Assembly: GCA_024636635.1 (NCBI GenBank)
Contig: JAGXGV010000141.1
Coordinates: 1 to 33,030, forward strand
Length of the DNA: 33,030 nt
Reading direction: 5' to 3'
Origin: Puniceibacterium sp.
GTDB taxonomy: Bacteria; Pseudomonadota; Alphaproteobacteria; Rhodobacterales; Rhodobacteraceae
The notes beneath the pieces were generated by a model, which did not search any database, had not been told where the DNA came from, and saw only the letters and a program-made list of their open reading frames with translations. How positions within the stretch are numbered: position 1 is the stretch's first letter; every line of letters begins with the position of its first letter. The position numbers and the translations under genes were made by a program. This document shows, piece after piece, positions 23,620-31,267 of this stretch.

Positions 23620-24666
23620 ATGGCACATGTGCTATTTGTCGTGCCGCGGTTCCACACCAACCTGTTTTTTGCCACCCGCGCGCTGATCGAGGCCGGACAT
23701 CGCGTCACCGTGCTGGCCGCGGCCGAATCTACCGCGATGGAGGATCATTCGGTCGTGACGCCCCGGGTTCTGGGCGACATCCCCGCGCGGAGCGCCGTGC
23801 GTGCGGCGCTGGAGGCGGCTGCGCCAGACCTGATCCTGCTGCGCAATTCCGGCGCGCTGTCCAAAGAGGTGGGCCGGGTGGCGCGGCGGATGCGGTTGCG
23901 GGTGGTGGGCTATAACCTGCGGCCCATGACCCAGGTGCGCAGTCTGCGCAAACGCCTGTCGCTCTGGGCGCAGGGCCGCCCTTGGGAGCGGGTGACGCCG
24001 GTGCCGGGGCTGGATCCTGCCGCGCCGCTGGACCCTGCGGCGACCTATCTGCCCTGGCCGACGGCGGCGCTGCCGCTGCCCGAGGGGGCAGAACGCGACC
24101 CCGCGGCGGTGCCGGTGCGGGTGCTGTGTGTCGGCAAGCTGGCGCAGGTGCGCAAGAACCAGCATCTGCTGATCGCCGCGCTGCGCGCCCTGGGGGGCGG
24201 GACGCGGGTGCGGTTGACGCTGGTCGGATCGACCAGCCGCGCGATCACCGGGGCGGACGGCGATCACGCCGCGTTCCTGAGCGCCGAAGCCCGCAGCAAC
24301 GGCTGGATCGACATCCAGGGCGATGTGCCTTTTGCCGCGATGGCCGCGCTCTATGCGGCGCATCACATCTGCGTCCTGCCCTCGGTCGGTGAGCCGCTGG
24401 GCATCGCTCCGGTCGAGGGCATGGCCTATGGCACGATCCCCGTGATCTCGACCGACAGCGGCAGTGCGGGCTATGTCACGGACAGGGTGGATGGCCTGCG
24501 GGTGGACATGGGCACGCCGGGCGCGCTGGAGGCGGCGCTGGGACCGCTGCTGGTGGCGCCGGAGCTGCGGGTACGCATGTCGCAGGCGGCGCGCCGCACG
24601 GCGCAGACCGAGCTGTCGCCTGCGCGTTTCGTCCAGCGGATCGAGGCCTTGCTGGCAGGGACCTAG
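23620..24666 (+). CDS. GT4-family glycosyltransferase
   Basis: A 348-residue GT-B fold enzyme expected to add a sugar to a glycan or lipid at the cytoplasmic face of the membrane. The N-terminal half begins MAHVLFVVPRFHTNLFFATR, with a nucleotide-fold beta strand. The C-terminal half has VGKLAQVRKNQHLLIAALRA and the E-x7-E donor-binding motif in PSVGEPLGIAPVEGMAYGT (about 265-280). Donor and acceptor cannot be told from sequence. It follows nadE after five bases, so it is probably in the same transcript. Confidence 0.85.
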   Translation: MAHVLFVVPRFHTNLFFATRALIEAGHRVTVLAAAESTAMEDHSVVTPRVLGDIPARSAVRAALEAAAPDLILLRNSGALSKEVGRVARRMRLRVVGYNLRPMTQVRSLRKRLSLWAQGRPWERVTPVPGLDPAAPLDPAATYLPWPTAALPLPEGAERDPAAVPVRVLCVGKLAQVRKNQHLLIAALRALGGGTRVRLTLVGSTSRAITGADGDHAAFLSAEARSNGWIDIQGDVPFAAMAALYAAHHICVLPSVGEPLGIAPVEGMAYGTIPVISTDSGSAGYVTDRVDGLRVDMGTPGALEAALGPLLVAPELRVRMSQAARRTAQTELSPARFVQRIEALLAGT

Positions 24667-24689
24667 CCGGTGCCGCGCCGGTGCTGGCC

Positions 24690-24785
24690 GTTTTGGGGCT
24701 CTGCCCGTGTGGCTGTTTTGGGGGCGCTTCCCCGGGGAGGTTTTGTGGGCGCTGCCCCCGGGGAGGTTTTGGGGGCGCTGCCCCC
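24690..24785 (+). repeat. Four tandem copies of a 25-26 bp palindromic unit
   Basis: After the glycosyltransferase stop, four copies of a unit of type GTTTTGGGGGCGCTGCCCCC (plus GGGGAG in copies two and three) begin at 24690, 24715, 24740 and 24766. Each contains a GGGGGC-GCT-GCCCCC hairpin, degenerate in the first copy. The last copy merges with the structured repeat at 24771-24818. Confidence 0.8.
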
Positions 24786-24818
24786 GTCGCCGTTCCGGCG
24801 ACTCCCCCGGGGTATTTG
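24771..24818 (+). repeat. Structured intergenic repeat, copy B
   Basis: GGGGGC-GCT-GCCCCC (24771-24785) is followed by GTCGCCG-TTC-CGGCGAC (24786-24802) and TCCCCCGGGGTATTTG. The layout and tail match the element at 17934-17983, while the second stem differs in sequence but still pairs perfectly. A short purine-rich run (AAAAAGAAGAAG) follows. Confidence 0.8.
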
Positions 24819-24944
24819 GAAAAAGAAGAAGCCGGGGCGCTGGTCCTGTCCGGTTTGTGTCAGGGATTAGTCGCCGCTGTGGCGGCGCTTTGTCGGGTTC
24901 CTGTGGCGGGCCGCCGTCGCGGTCATCGACCCGGCGGGGGCGGG

Positions 24945-25349
24945 TCATTCCCACCAGCGGTCGATCGTTGCGATGTCGTCGTCCGACCAGCCGAAATGAT
25001 GCGCGAGTTCGTGCACGATCACATGGGTGACCAGATCGTTCAGGTCTATGTCGCCGCGGTAGCGCCATTCCGCCAGGATGGGTTTGCGGAACAGCCAGAT
25101 CGTGTCCGGCCAGGGTGCGGGATCGGAGAAGGATTTTTCGGTCATCGGGATGCCGTCATAAAGCCCGGTGAGGTCGAGCGGATCACCTATGTCAAGATCG
25201 CGCAGTACGTCCGGCGTCGGCAGATCCTCGACCCGCAGGATCACCGCGCGGGCTGCCGGACGGAAGGCGTCCGGCAGGCGGTCGAGCGCCCTGAGCGCCA
25301 TGGCGTGGATGGCGTCCAGATCGGGTGCGGTGAGGTCGGGATCACGCAT
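24945..25349 (-). CDS. Small zincin-like metallopeptidase
   Basis: A 134-residue protein with a single zinc-protease motif HELAHHFGWSD near the C-terminus (VIVHELAHHFG, HExxH with a downstream Asp), as in the minimal zincin/metallopeptidase family common in Actinobacteria and Alphaproteobacteria. The central part has DIGDPLDLTGLYDGIP, also typical. No signal peptide, so it is cytoplasmic. ATG 25349 gives the normal family length; the frame upstream is not protein-like, and the ribosome binding site is weak. The substrate is unknown. It is divergent from the oxygenase gene, 133 bases away. Confidence 0.85.
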   Translation of the reverse strand: MRDPDLTAPDLDAIHAMALRALDRLPDAFRPAARAVILRVEDLPTPDVLRDLDIGDPLDLTGLYDGIPMTEKSFSDPAPWPDTIWLFRKPILAEWRYRGDIDLNDLVTHVIVHELAHHFGWSDDDIATIDRWWE

Positions 25350-25482
25350 GGCGCAGATATGGCGCAGCTTGTTCGCGGATGGAAGGGCCGGTGTCGGATT
25401 CCGGTGTGCATGTCGTTTCCGGCCAAGCGGTGCGCGGCGGATCGGTGCAAGACAGCCACGCGCTACAGGCCGGGAGAGGGAA

Positions 25483-26034
25483 ATGATCGCAGTCCACAGC
25501 CGCGAGGCTGCGTTTTCAGACGCGGAATGTGCGCGGATCGTCACGCTTGCCCGGGGTGCGGCAACCAGCGATGCGCGTCTTGTGGGGCAGCAGCGCGATC
25601 ACAACCTGCGCCGCGCCGATGTGGTCTGGGTCGACGACCTGCCTGGAACCGGCTGGATCATGGAGCGGATCATCGAGGTGGTCCGGGGCGCCAACCGGGA
25701 TCTGTTCGGCTTTGACCTGAGCGAATTTGCCGAAAGTCCGCAGATCGCCCGCTATGGCGCCGAGCGCGAGGGGCATTTCGACTGGCACGCCGATATCGGC
25801 GACGGGGTGGTCGCGGCGCGTCGCAAGCTGACGCTGGTGGTGCAGCTGTCCGCGCCGGAGGGTTATGAGGGTGGTCTGCTTGAGGTGATGCCGTCGGCCA
25901 ATGTGGTGCAGGCCAGGCGGGAGCGGGGGACGGGCACGGTGTTTCCGGCGTTCCATCTGCACCGGGTAACGCCCGTGACGCGTGGCGAGCGTCATTCGCT
26001 GACCGTCTGGGCGCATGGTCCGGCGTTCCGCTAG
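25483..26034 (+). CDS. 2-oxoglutarate/Fe(II)-dependent oxygenase
   Basis: A 183-residue double-stranded beta-helix enzyme of the prolyl-hydroxylase-like (PiuC/PKHD) type. The Fe(II) triad is visible as His102-x-Asp104 (in FDWHADIGD) and His160 (FHLHRVTP), with Arg170 ten residues further on (RGERHSLTVW) as the expected 2-oxoglutarate-binding residue. The N-terminal part (FSDAECARIVTLAR) is the usual lead helix. GAGAGGG precedes ATG 25483; longer in-frame starts are not supported. The substrate is not known; relatives act on protein prolines, nucleic acids or siderophore-related molecules. Confidence 0.85.
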   Translation: MIAVHSREAAFSDAECARIVTLARGAATSDARLVGQQRDHNLRRADVVWVDDLPGTGWIMERIIEVVRGANRDLFGFDLSEFAESPQIARYGAEREGHFDWHADIGDGVVAARRKLTLVVQLSAPEGYEGGLLEVMPSANVVQARRERGTGTVFPAFHLHRVTPVTRGERHSLTVWAHGPAFR

Positions 26035-26309
26035 TGTAGGCCAGCTGACACGGGATTCCCGACGGTGGTCTGGTGTGCCATGACGGGCGCATGGGATGCG
26101 ATGACATCTGCCTTGACCCCGCCGACCCTGCCGAAATGCGAGCCCTTATCGCCAACCGCAACATTGCGCGCCAAACCGTCTGGCCGTCAGGGTGATCCCG
26201 GCCTTTCGACCGGCTTCTGCCGCAAAAATCCATCGCACTGGTTTCATGGCAAGCGGCAGATTTCAGGGTCGGCGCCTGAGGATCATGGGACTTTGGCGGG
26301 GTCGGAAGG
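26035..26309. other. Stretch with no assignable gene
   Basis: Between the oxygenase and the convergent ThpR-type gene I see no convincing gene. A plus-strand 34-codon frame starting at ATG 26091 (MGCDDICLDPADPAEMRALI) has protein-like composition and ends at a TGA near 26193. It may be a fragment of a decayed gene, but it matches nothing I recognise. Confidence 0.3.
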
Positions 26310-26846
26310 TCACGCGATGAGAGGGTAGCGCGACAACTCCTCGTGTTCGGCGCCCGAGGCGCGCAGGCGCGAGCTGTAGAGCGCGAAGCTGTGTACCGGG
26401 ATGTCAGGCAGTTTCAGCGTCGCCTCGCGCAGCAGGAAGGTGGCCAGGCGATCCTGTTGGTCGGCGCGGATCTGCGCGGGCAGGCGGGCAAGCGTCACGT
26501 GCGGGCGGAACCGGCGCCGGTCGAGCTGTATGCCGATGCCGTGCAGGCGCGAACGGATGCGTTTGTGCAGGTCGACCAATGCCTGTCCGCCCTCGGCGTT
26601 GATCGCCAGGGCCTGACTGCCATAGCCGTCAAGGCCGCCCAGGGTGAGGCTGAAGGCGGGCGCGCGTAAGGAGTCCAGCGTCTCGTGGATCTCTTCGAGC
26701 GTATCCAGCGGCTGTTCATCAAGGAAAACGAGCGTCAGGTGCAGGTTTTCGGGCGGCACGGCGCGGCCGAACGGCAGGCGGTCCTGCAAGGCTTCGAGCA
26801 CAGCAATATCCGAGTCGGGCAGGGGAAGGGCGATGAAGCAGCGCAT
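26310..26846 (-). CDS. thpR: RNA 2',3'-cyclic phosphodiesterase (2'-5' RNA ligase family)
   Basis: A 178-residue cytoplasmic enzyme of the 2H phosphoesterase superfamily, which opens 2',3'-cyclic phosphate ends of RNA. The two defining HxTx motifs are present: HLTL at 36-39 (ENLHLTLVFL) and HVTL at 116-119 (RFRPHVTLAR). The N-terminal MRCFIALPLP is typical of the ThpR/LigT branch. Length is normal. The ribosome binding site before ATG 26846 is not obvious. It converges with the oxygenase gene. Confidence 0.9.
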   Translation of the reverse strand: MRCFIALPLPDSDIAVLEALQDRLPFGRAVPPENLHLTLVFLDEQPLDTLEEIHETLDSLRAPAFSLTLGGLDGYGSQALAINAEGGQALVDLHKRIRSRLHGIGIQLDRRRFRPHVTLARLPAQIRADQQDRLATFLLREATLKLPDIPVHSFALYSSRLRASGAEHEELSRYPLIA

Positions 26847-27038
26847 GGGAGTCCGGGGCCAGGTCCTTGGCCCAAGGCTTGGCGCAACTGCCAGCGCAGC
26901 GCAACCCTGTTCGCTGGCGATGCTTTGCAGTGTGCGCTGAAGGGACCGCTGGCGGGACCGAACGGTTTGTTAAGGACCTGTCGAATAAGGTGATGGAACA
27001 GAGATCTGCAACACTCACCGAATCAAAAGGAGAGATCC

Positions 27039-27203
27039 ATGCCGACGCCCGTTCCGGATATTATTCTCCAGCGCGTGCTGACCCGTCAGAAGGACCTGTC
27101 CAGCGCTTCTCTGGCCACAAAGACTCTGGTGTTGCGCCTGCGCAGTGACCTGACGGCCAACCCGTGGTTGCTCGTCGCACAAACCGCCGAACTGCGTGGA
27201 TAA
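27039..27203 (+). CDS. Small hypothetical protein (54 residues)
   Basis: A 54-codon ORF from ATG 27039 to TAA 27201-27203 is preceded by an excellent Shine-Dalgarno sequence (AAAAGGAGAG, seven to eight bases before the ATG). The peptide starts MPTPVPDIILQRVLTRQKDL and continues with a helical, Leu/Arg-rich body (LATKTLVLRLRSDLTANPW). It has no signal peptide or membrane segment. The codon use fits the neighbouring genes. I do not recognise the family; the RBS and composition argue for a real small protein. Confidence 0.55.
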   Translation: MPTPVPDIILQRVLTRQKDLSSASLATKTLVLRLRSDLTANPWLLVAQTAELRG

Positions 27204-27566
27204 TTCGGCCAGTAGCCCATTGCCGACAAAGATCTTGCCGCATTCTGATCGAAAGGAACCAGACCGATAAAATCACAATGATGACGGCCCCAGAAACCAC
27301 GGCGCGGATCGAGGACGGAGCGGTCCTGTTGATCGCCGGTTCCGAAGAGGCCCAGCTCTTTCAATCGGTCGACGCGGCGCCGAGCAGGGTCGATTTTCAC
27401 GCTCCGGTGATCGACGGGGTCAGCTAGCGGATCGCCAAGTCGCCCGGTGATTTCAGCGGCGTATTTGCGGCCCGCGCGGCACATGGCAACGCAAACGAGG
27501 GTCCAGCGGCGATCTGGACAAATCCGCCCCAGTGTGAAACAGCATCGCCGTCCCAGGAGATGCCCC
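27204..27566. other. Gap before gltX, possibly with decayed coding sequence
   Basis: No gene can be assigned. On the minus strand two frames look partly protein-like: SVKIDPARRRVDRLKELGLF (about 27340-27400) and, in the next frame, a membrane-like VSGAVIIVILSVWFLSIRMR (about 27240-27300). They could be a frameshifted relic of a membrane protein, but I cannot name it. The last 20 bases hold the gltX ribosome binding site. Confidence 0.3.
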
Positions 27567-28904
27567 ATGACCACCACCCGTTTCGCCCCGTCGCCCACCG
27601 GTTTCATCCATGTGGGCAACCTGCGCACCGCGCTGTTCAACTATCTGACCGCCCGCAAGGCAGACGGCACCTTTATCCTGCGGATCGACGACACCGATCC
27701 CGAGCGCTCCAAGCAGGAATATGTCGATGCGATCAAGCGCGATCTGGAATGGCTGGGCCTGACCTGGGACCGGACCGAGCGGCAGTCCGAGCGGCTGGAC
27801 CGTTACGCCGAGGCGGCCGAGCAGTTGCGCGGCATGGGACGGTTGTACGAGGCGTTCGAGACTCCGGTGGAACTGGACCTCAAGCGCAAGAAACAGCTCA
27901 ACATGGGCAAGCCGCCGGTCTATGACCGTGCTGCCCTGGCGCTGTCCGAGGCCGAAAGGGACCGTCTGCGCGCCGAGCGCGGGCCGGGGGTCTGGCGCTT
28001 CAAGCTGGACCAGGAACGGATCGAGTGGACGGACGGCATCCTGGGGGATCTGTCCATCGACGCGGCATCCCTCTCTGATCCGGTGCTGATCAAGGCGGAT
28101 GGACAGAATCTTTATACCATGGCCTCGGTCGTGGATGACACCGACATGGGGGTGACGCATGTCGTGCGCGGGTCGGACCATGTGACCAACACGGCGACGC
28201 AGATCCAGATCATCCGCGCGCTGGGCGGCACACCGCCGTCCTTTGCGCATCACAGCCTGTTGACCGGCCCGCAGGGCGAGGGGCTTTCCAAGCGGCTTGG
28301 CTCGCTCGCGCTCAGGGATCTGCGCGCGCAGGGGGTGGAACCCGAGGCGTTGCTGTCGCTGATGGCACGGCTTGGATCAAGCCAGCCGGTCGAGTTGCGC
28401 ATGTCGCTGAACGAGATCGCCGAAGGCTTTGCACTGGAACAGTTCGGGGCGGCCCCGACCAAGTTCGATGTAGATGACCTTTACCCGCTGACAGCGCGCA
28501 AGCTGCACGGACTCCCGTTCGACGCGATCAAGGCGGACATTGCCGCGCTGGGTGTGCCCGACGACAAGGCCGAACTGTTCTGGCAGGTCGCGCGCGAGAA
28601 TATCACCGTGCGCGGTGATCTTGCCGGGTGGTGGACGCTGTTTTCCGAGGGCGCTGATCCTGTGGTGGCGGACGAGAACCGGGAATTTGTCGCGCAGGCA
28701 ATGGCGCTGCTGCCCGAGGGTCCGCTGGACCGCGACAGCTGGGGCCAGTGGACCGGCGCGGTGAAAGAGGCTACGGGACGCAAGGGCAAGGGGCTGTTCA
28801 TGCCGCTGCGGCTGGCCGTGACCGGCCAGCAGCGCGGTCCCGAAATGGCCGATATGCTGCCACTGATGCAGGTCATCCGGGCGCGCAATCTGGCGCGGGA
28901 CTGA
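27567..28904 (+). CDS. gltX: Glutamate--tRNA ligase
   Basis: A 445-residue class I aminoacyl-tRNA synthetase that charges tRNA-Glu (and, in many Alphaproteobacteria, tRNA-Gln for later amidation). The ATP-binding HIGH-type motif is HVGN at 15-18 (APSPTGFIHVGNLRTALF) and the KMSKS-type loop is GLSKR at 239-243. The segment LRIDDTDPERS is also conserved. ATG 27567 follows AGGAGA at a normal distance; the 40 in-frame codons upstream are not protein-like. Many alphaproteobacteria carry two gltX copies, and this compact form may be one of them. Confidence 0.95.
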   Translation: MTTTRFAPSPTGFIHVGNLRTALFNYLTARKADGTFILRIDDTDPERSKQEYVDAIKRDLEWLGLTWDRTERQSERLDRYAEAAEQLRGMGRLYEAFETPVELDLKRKKQLNMGKPPVYDRAALALSEAERDRLRAERGPGVWRFKLDQERIEWTDGILGDLSIDAASLSDPVLIKADGQNLYTMASVVDDTDMGVTHVVRGSDHVTNTATQIQIIRALGGTPPSFAHHSLLTGPQGEGLSKRLGSLALRDLRAQGVEPEALLSLMARLGSSQPVELRMSLNEIAEGFALEQFGAAPTKFDVDDLYPLTARKLHGLPFDAIKADIAALGVPDDKAELFWQVARENITVRGDLAGWWTLFSEGADPVVADENREFVAQAMALLPEGPLDRDSWGQWTGAVKEATGRKGKGLFMPLRLAVTGQQRGPEMADMLPLMQVIRARNLARD

Positions 28905-29013
28905 ACCGGCGTGGCCGACGGGCGCAGGCAGATTTCGACTGATTTGCGTCGCGCAGGCTGTCTTGTGCTGCAGGACGAGCTAGCCGCGTGGATGCGGATG
29001 GCAGCGGCCTGAG

Positions 29014-30294
29014 CTAGCCTTCTGCGGCCAGGGAAAGCCTGCGGATCTTGGCAAGGTCCGTCTCGTCTGAAATCGCTGCTTCAGCGTGGTCGCGGGCATA
29101 GGCCATCTCGGCCAGGGCGGCGGCGCCCAAGGGGCCGCGCGCGACAGACAGATCGCGCAGGGCATGGAAGATCTGGCCCATCACCTCGACCCGGCCGGCA
29201 GCGTCCCGGATGATCACGGCGAAAGCGTCGTCGACCAGATCAGAGGCGGTCGTTTCGGGCATGTGGATGCGTGGGTAGAGCACCTCGTCCTCATCTTCGT
29301 CCGTGTCGCGTTCGGCGTCGCTCTGCGCAGCGAGGTTCTGATGGTATTCCCAGAGCAGCTTTTTCAGGCGGTGGACCACGTCGATCGCCGTGCCGGGGTC
29401 ATTGACGCCGGGGGACATCGCGCGGGCTGCAATCTCGGCCAGCACCACGAGGCCAAAGCGGCAATCCTGTTCCATCGTGCGTTCGTGCCCGATGGTGATG
29501 CAGCCGCAAAGGCTGTCGGCAAAGTCCTGATCGGGGCAGGACACATGACCCACAGACTGCCCCCGAAGCACGTATTTTCCCGGGGTTGCGGTGATCCAGA
29601 GAGCGCAGTCCTGCTCCGCCAGGCGTTCGTTCAGGCGGTCGAGGTCGATGAACTGCACATAGCCCGATTCCGCGGCAAGCATGGTGCGCGACCCCGGCGG
29701 TGGCGGAGCCATTTCGGACATGCGGTTCGCGCCCAGGTTGGGTGAACTGGCATTGGTCCACAGGCTGTTCTGGGCCGCTTCCTCGACCTGCCAGAGCGTG
29801 TGGTCCATGCTGCCAAGATGGCTGAGCAGGTCGATCCAGCGCAGGATGGCCACGACGATCAGCACGATCGTGACGATGGTCAGGGCAAAGATCACAACCG
29901 CGGCGCCTTCGCTGTAAAAGCCTGCGTTGAACATCACCAGCGCGGTCAGCGAAAACAGAAAGCCGCTGACAAAGGTGGCCAGAACGGTCTGGGTCGTGCC
30001 GTCCTGCATCAGAACGCGATAGGCCCGCGGCGTGGCCTGGCTGGAAGCGGCCTGAAAGGCGCTGACCATGACACCCAGCGAAAAGGTCGTGACGGTCAGC
30101 AGCGACGAGGCGAGGATGTTCAGGATCGGCAGGGCGGCATCGACGCCAAAACGCTCTTGCAGCTTTTCGGGAATGAACCCTTCCAGAGAGGACGCAAACA
30201 GCGCGGCAAGCACCGCAAGGCCGGCCATCAGCACCACTCGGACGCCCAGCCGCTTGGCAAAGCGCAAGGCCAGCATCAGGGATTTTGACAGCAT
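29014..30294 (-). CDS. DUF2254-family membrane protein
   Basis: A 426-residue protein with four N-terminal hydrophobic segments (about residues 15-38, 60-85, 105-125 and 130-152) and a large soluble C-terminal domain. The conserved AARAMSPGVNDPGTAIDVVHRL (about 294-315) and preceding GHERTMEQDCRFGLVVLAEI are the hallmark of DUF2254. The function of the family is unknown. The ATG at 30294 overlaps the stop codon of the preceding gene by one base (TGATG), so translation is coupled; the alternative ATG at 30312 lies inside that gene and is less likely. A run of acidic residues (DEDEDE) interrupts the C-terminal domain. Confidence 0.85.
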   Translation of the reverse strand: MLSKSLMLALRFAKRLGVRVVLMAGLAVLAALFASSLEGFIPEKLQERFGVDAALPILNILASSLLTVTTFSLGVMVSAFQAASSQATPRAYRVLMQDGTTQTVLATFVSGFLFSLTALVMFNAGFYSEGAAVVIFALTIVTIVLIVVAILRWIDLLSHLGSMDHTLWQVEEAAQNSLWTNASSPNLGANRMSEMAPPPPGSRTMLAAESGYVQFIDLDRLNERLAEQDCALWITATPGKYVLRGQSVGHVSCPDQDFADSLCGCITIGHERTMEQDCRFGLVVLAEIAARAMSPGVNDPGTAIDVVHRLKKLLWEYHQNLAAQSDAERDTDEDEDEVLYPRIHMPETTASDLVDDAFAVIIRDAAGRVEVMGQIFHALRDLSVARGPLGAAALAEMAYARDHAEAAISDETDLAKIRRLSLAAEG

Positions 30295-30857
30295 CAGACG
30301 AGAACCCTGCATCCCAGCGACTGCAACGCCCGGTCCACGTATAGCCGTTCCGGTGCGCTCAGTTCCTGTGCACGCGGATAGCGGGGGCGGGCGCGGTCAT
30401 CAAGGATGGGCGAGTCCCAGCCAGTGGTCGTGTGCAGGAACCGGTCGGCGCCGTCCCGGCCGAATTCGGACAGGTAGCCCTGAAGGACCACATCCAGATA
30501 GCTGAGCAGGATCGGATGATCGTCGTCCGGCGGGTGCCGTCCACCTTCGGGAATCGCATAGATGGCGATGTTCGCACCTGGCGCCAGCGTGTGGCTGACG
30601 CTGTGGGACGCGGGCAGACGATCATAATGCGATTCGCGCAGATCGAGCGCGGCCCAGTCCTGACCGGGGACTCCGGCGACAAGCCCCTCTATCGTGCAGT
30701 CCGGGTCGGGGACCACGGTCAGGAAGGCCGGTTCGCGGTCGGGCGTGCAGCGCCATGCGCGGCGCCAGCCCGATGCGCGGGCGGCAAAGGCGGGGGCGTA
30801 GATATGTGTGCGGCGGTTCACGAGCGAGCCGTAGCCGAAGAAATAAGCATTTGTCAT
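30294..30857 (-). CDS. Gamma-glutamylcyclotransferase-like protein
   Basis: A 187-residue protein beginning MTNAYFFGYGSLVNRRTH. The FGYGSLVN motif is the substrate-binding loop of the gamma-glutamylcyclotransferase/AIG2 fold. Family members release 5-oxoproline from gamma-glutamyl amines or glutathione, but many relatives have other activities, and I cannot confirm the catalytic Glu by position. ATG 30857 places this motif at the N-terminus as in the family. No Shine-Dalgarno sequence precedes it, and the -10 element ends five bases upstream, so the message is probably leaderless. It is coupled to the DUF2254 gene. Confidence 0.8.
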   Translation of the reverse strand: MTNAYFFGYGSLVNRRTHIYAPAFAARASGWRRAWRCTPDREPAFLTVVPDPDCTIEGLVAGVPGQDWAALDLRESHYDRLPASHSVSHTLAPGANIAIYAIPEGGRHPPDDDHPILLSYLDVVLQGYLSEFGRDGADRFLHTTTGWDSPILDDRARPRYPRAQELSAPERLYVDRALQSLGCRVLV

Positions 30858-30862
30858 GGCGG

Positions 30863-30892
30863 TATAAAGGGTCGGCGGCACAGGCTTGTCAA
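30863..30892 (-). promoter_or_regulatory. Promoter for the cyclotransferase-like/DUF2254 pair
   Basis: A perfect -35 TTGACA (30892-30887) and a -10-like TTTATA (30868-30863) with an 18-base spacer point into the gene starting at 30857. The start codon is only five bases beyond the -10 box. Confidence 0.55.
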
Positions 30893-30985
30893 ACAGGCTT
30901 TGTCGTTTTAGCCATTGCGCGCAGGCGTCTGCCCGGGCAAGCATCACGGCGAGCGGGCGACGGCGCAAAACTGGTGGTGGAGTGC

Positions 30986-31014
30986 TTGTGTCAACCGGGA
31001 GAGTCGTCTAGCTT
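30986..31014 (+). promoter_or_regulatory. Probable promoter of the gcv operon
   Basis: TTGTGT (30986-30991) and TAGCTT (31009-31014) are separated by 17 bases and lie just before the glycine riboswitch. Transcription would start near 31021, so the riboswitch would open the message. Confidence 0.45.
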
Positions 31015-31023
31015 GACTGCTGT

Positions 31024-31182
31024 CACGACGGGAGAACCGGCAAGCGCCGGTGCCGAAGGAGCAACCGCCCCGGAAACTCTCAGGCCCAAGGACCGCCGCG
31101 ACATCGAGGACTCTGGAGAGAGGCGCGCCTATCCGCGTCCGCCGACGGGATAACGATCTCAGGCGACAGGACAGAGGGGGCG
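31024..31182 (+). promoter_or_regulatory. Tandem glycine riboswitch
   Basis: Two glycine aptamers lie head to tail. The first (about 31027-31097) shows GGGAGA, CCGAAGGAGCAA and GGAAACTCTCAGGC followed by AAGGACCG, the most conserved parts of the class. The second (about 31114-31180) shows GGAGAG, CGACGGGATAACGATCTC and AGGCGACAGGACAGAGGGGG. The tandem form is the standard glycine riboswitch that turns on glycine-cleavage genes when glycine is plentiful; gcvT begins at 31268. There is no clear terminator between it and gcvT, so control may be at translation initiation. Confidence 0.92.
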
Positions 31183-31267
31183 TTCCGTGTGGGGCTTCGG
31201 CCGCCCTGCGCCATGAATGCCCAAGGTGCGGTTGTGACCGCCCAGGGCCTGAAAAGACGGGGGTTTT

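Noticed and set aside
26065-26328. 87-codon plus-strand ORF between the oxygenase and thpR
   Set aside because: No RBS, no motif, and it runs into thpR on the other strand; composition is not protein-like beyond a short stretch.
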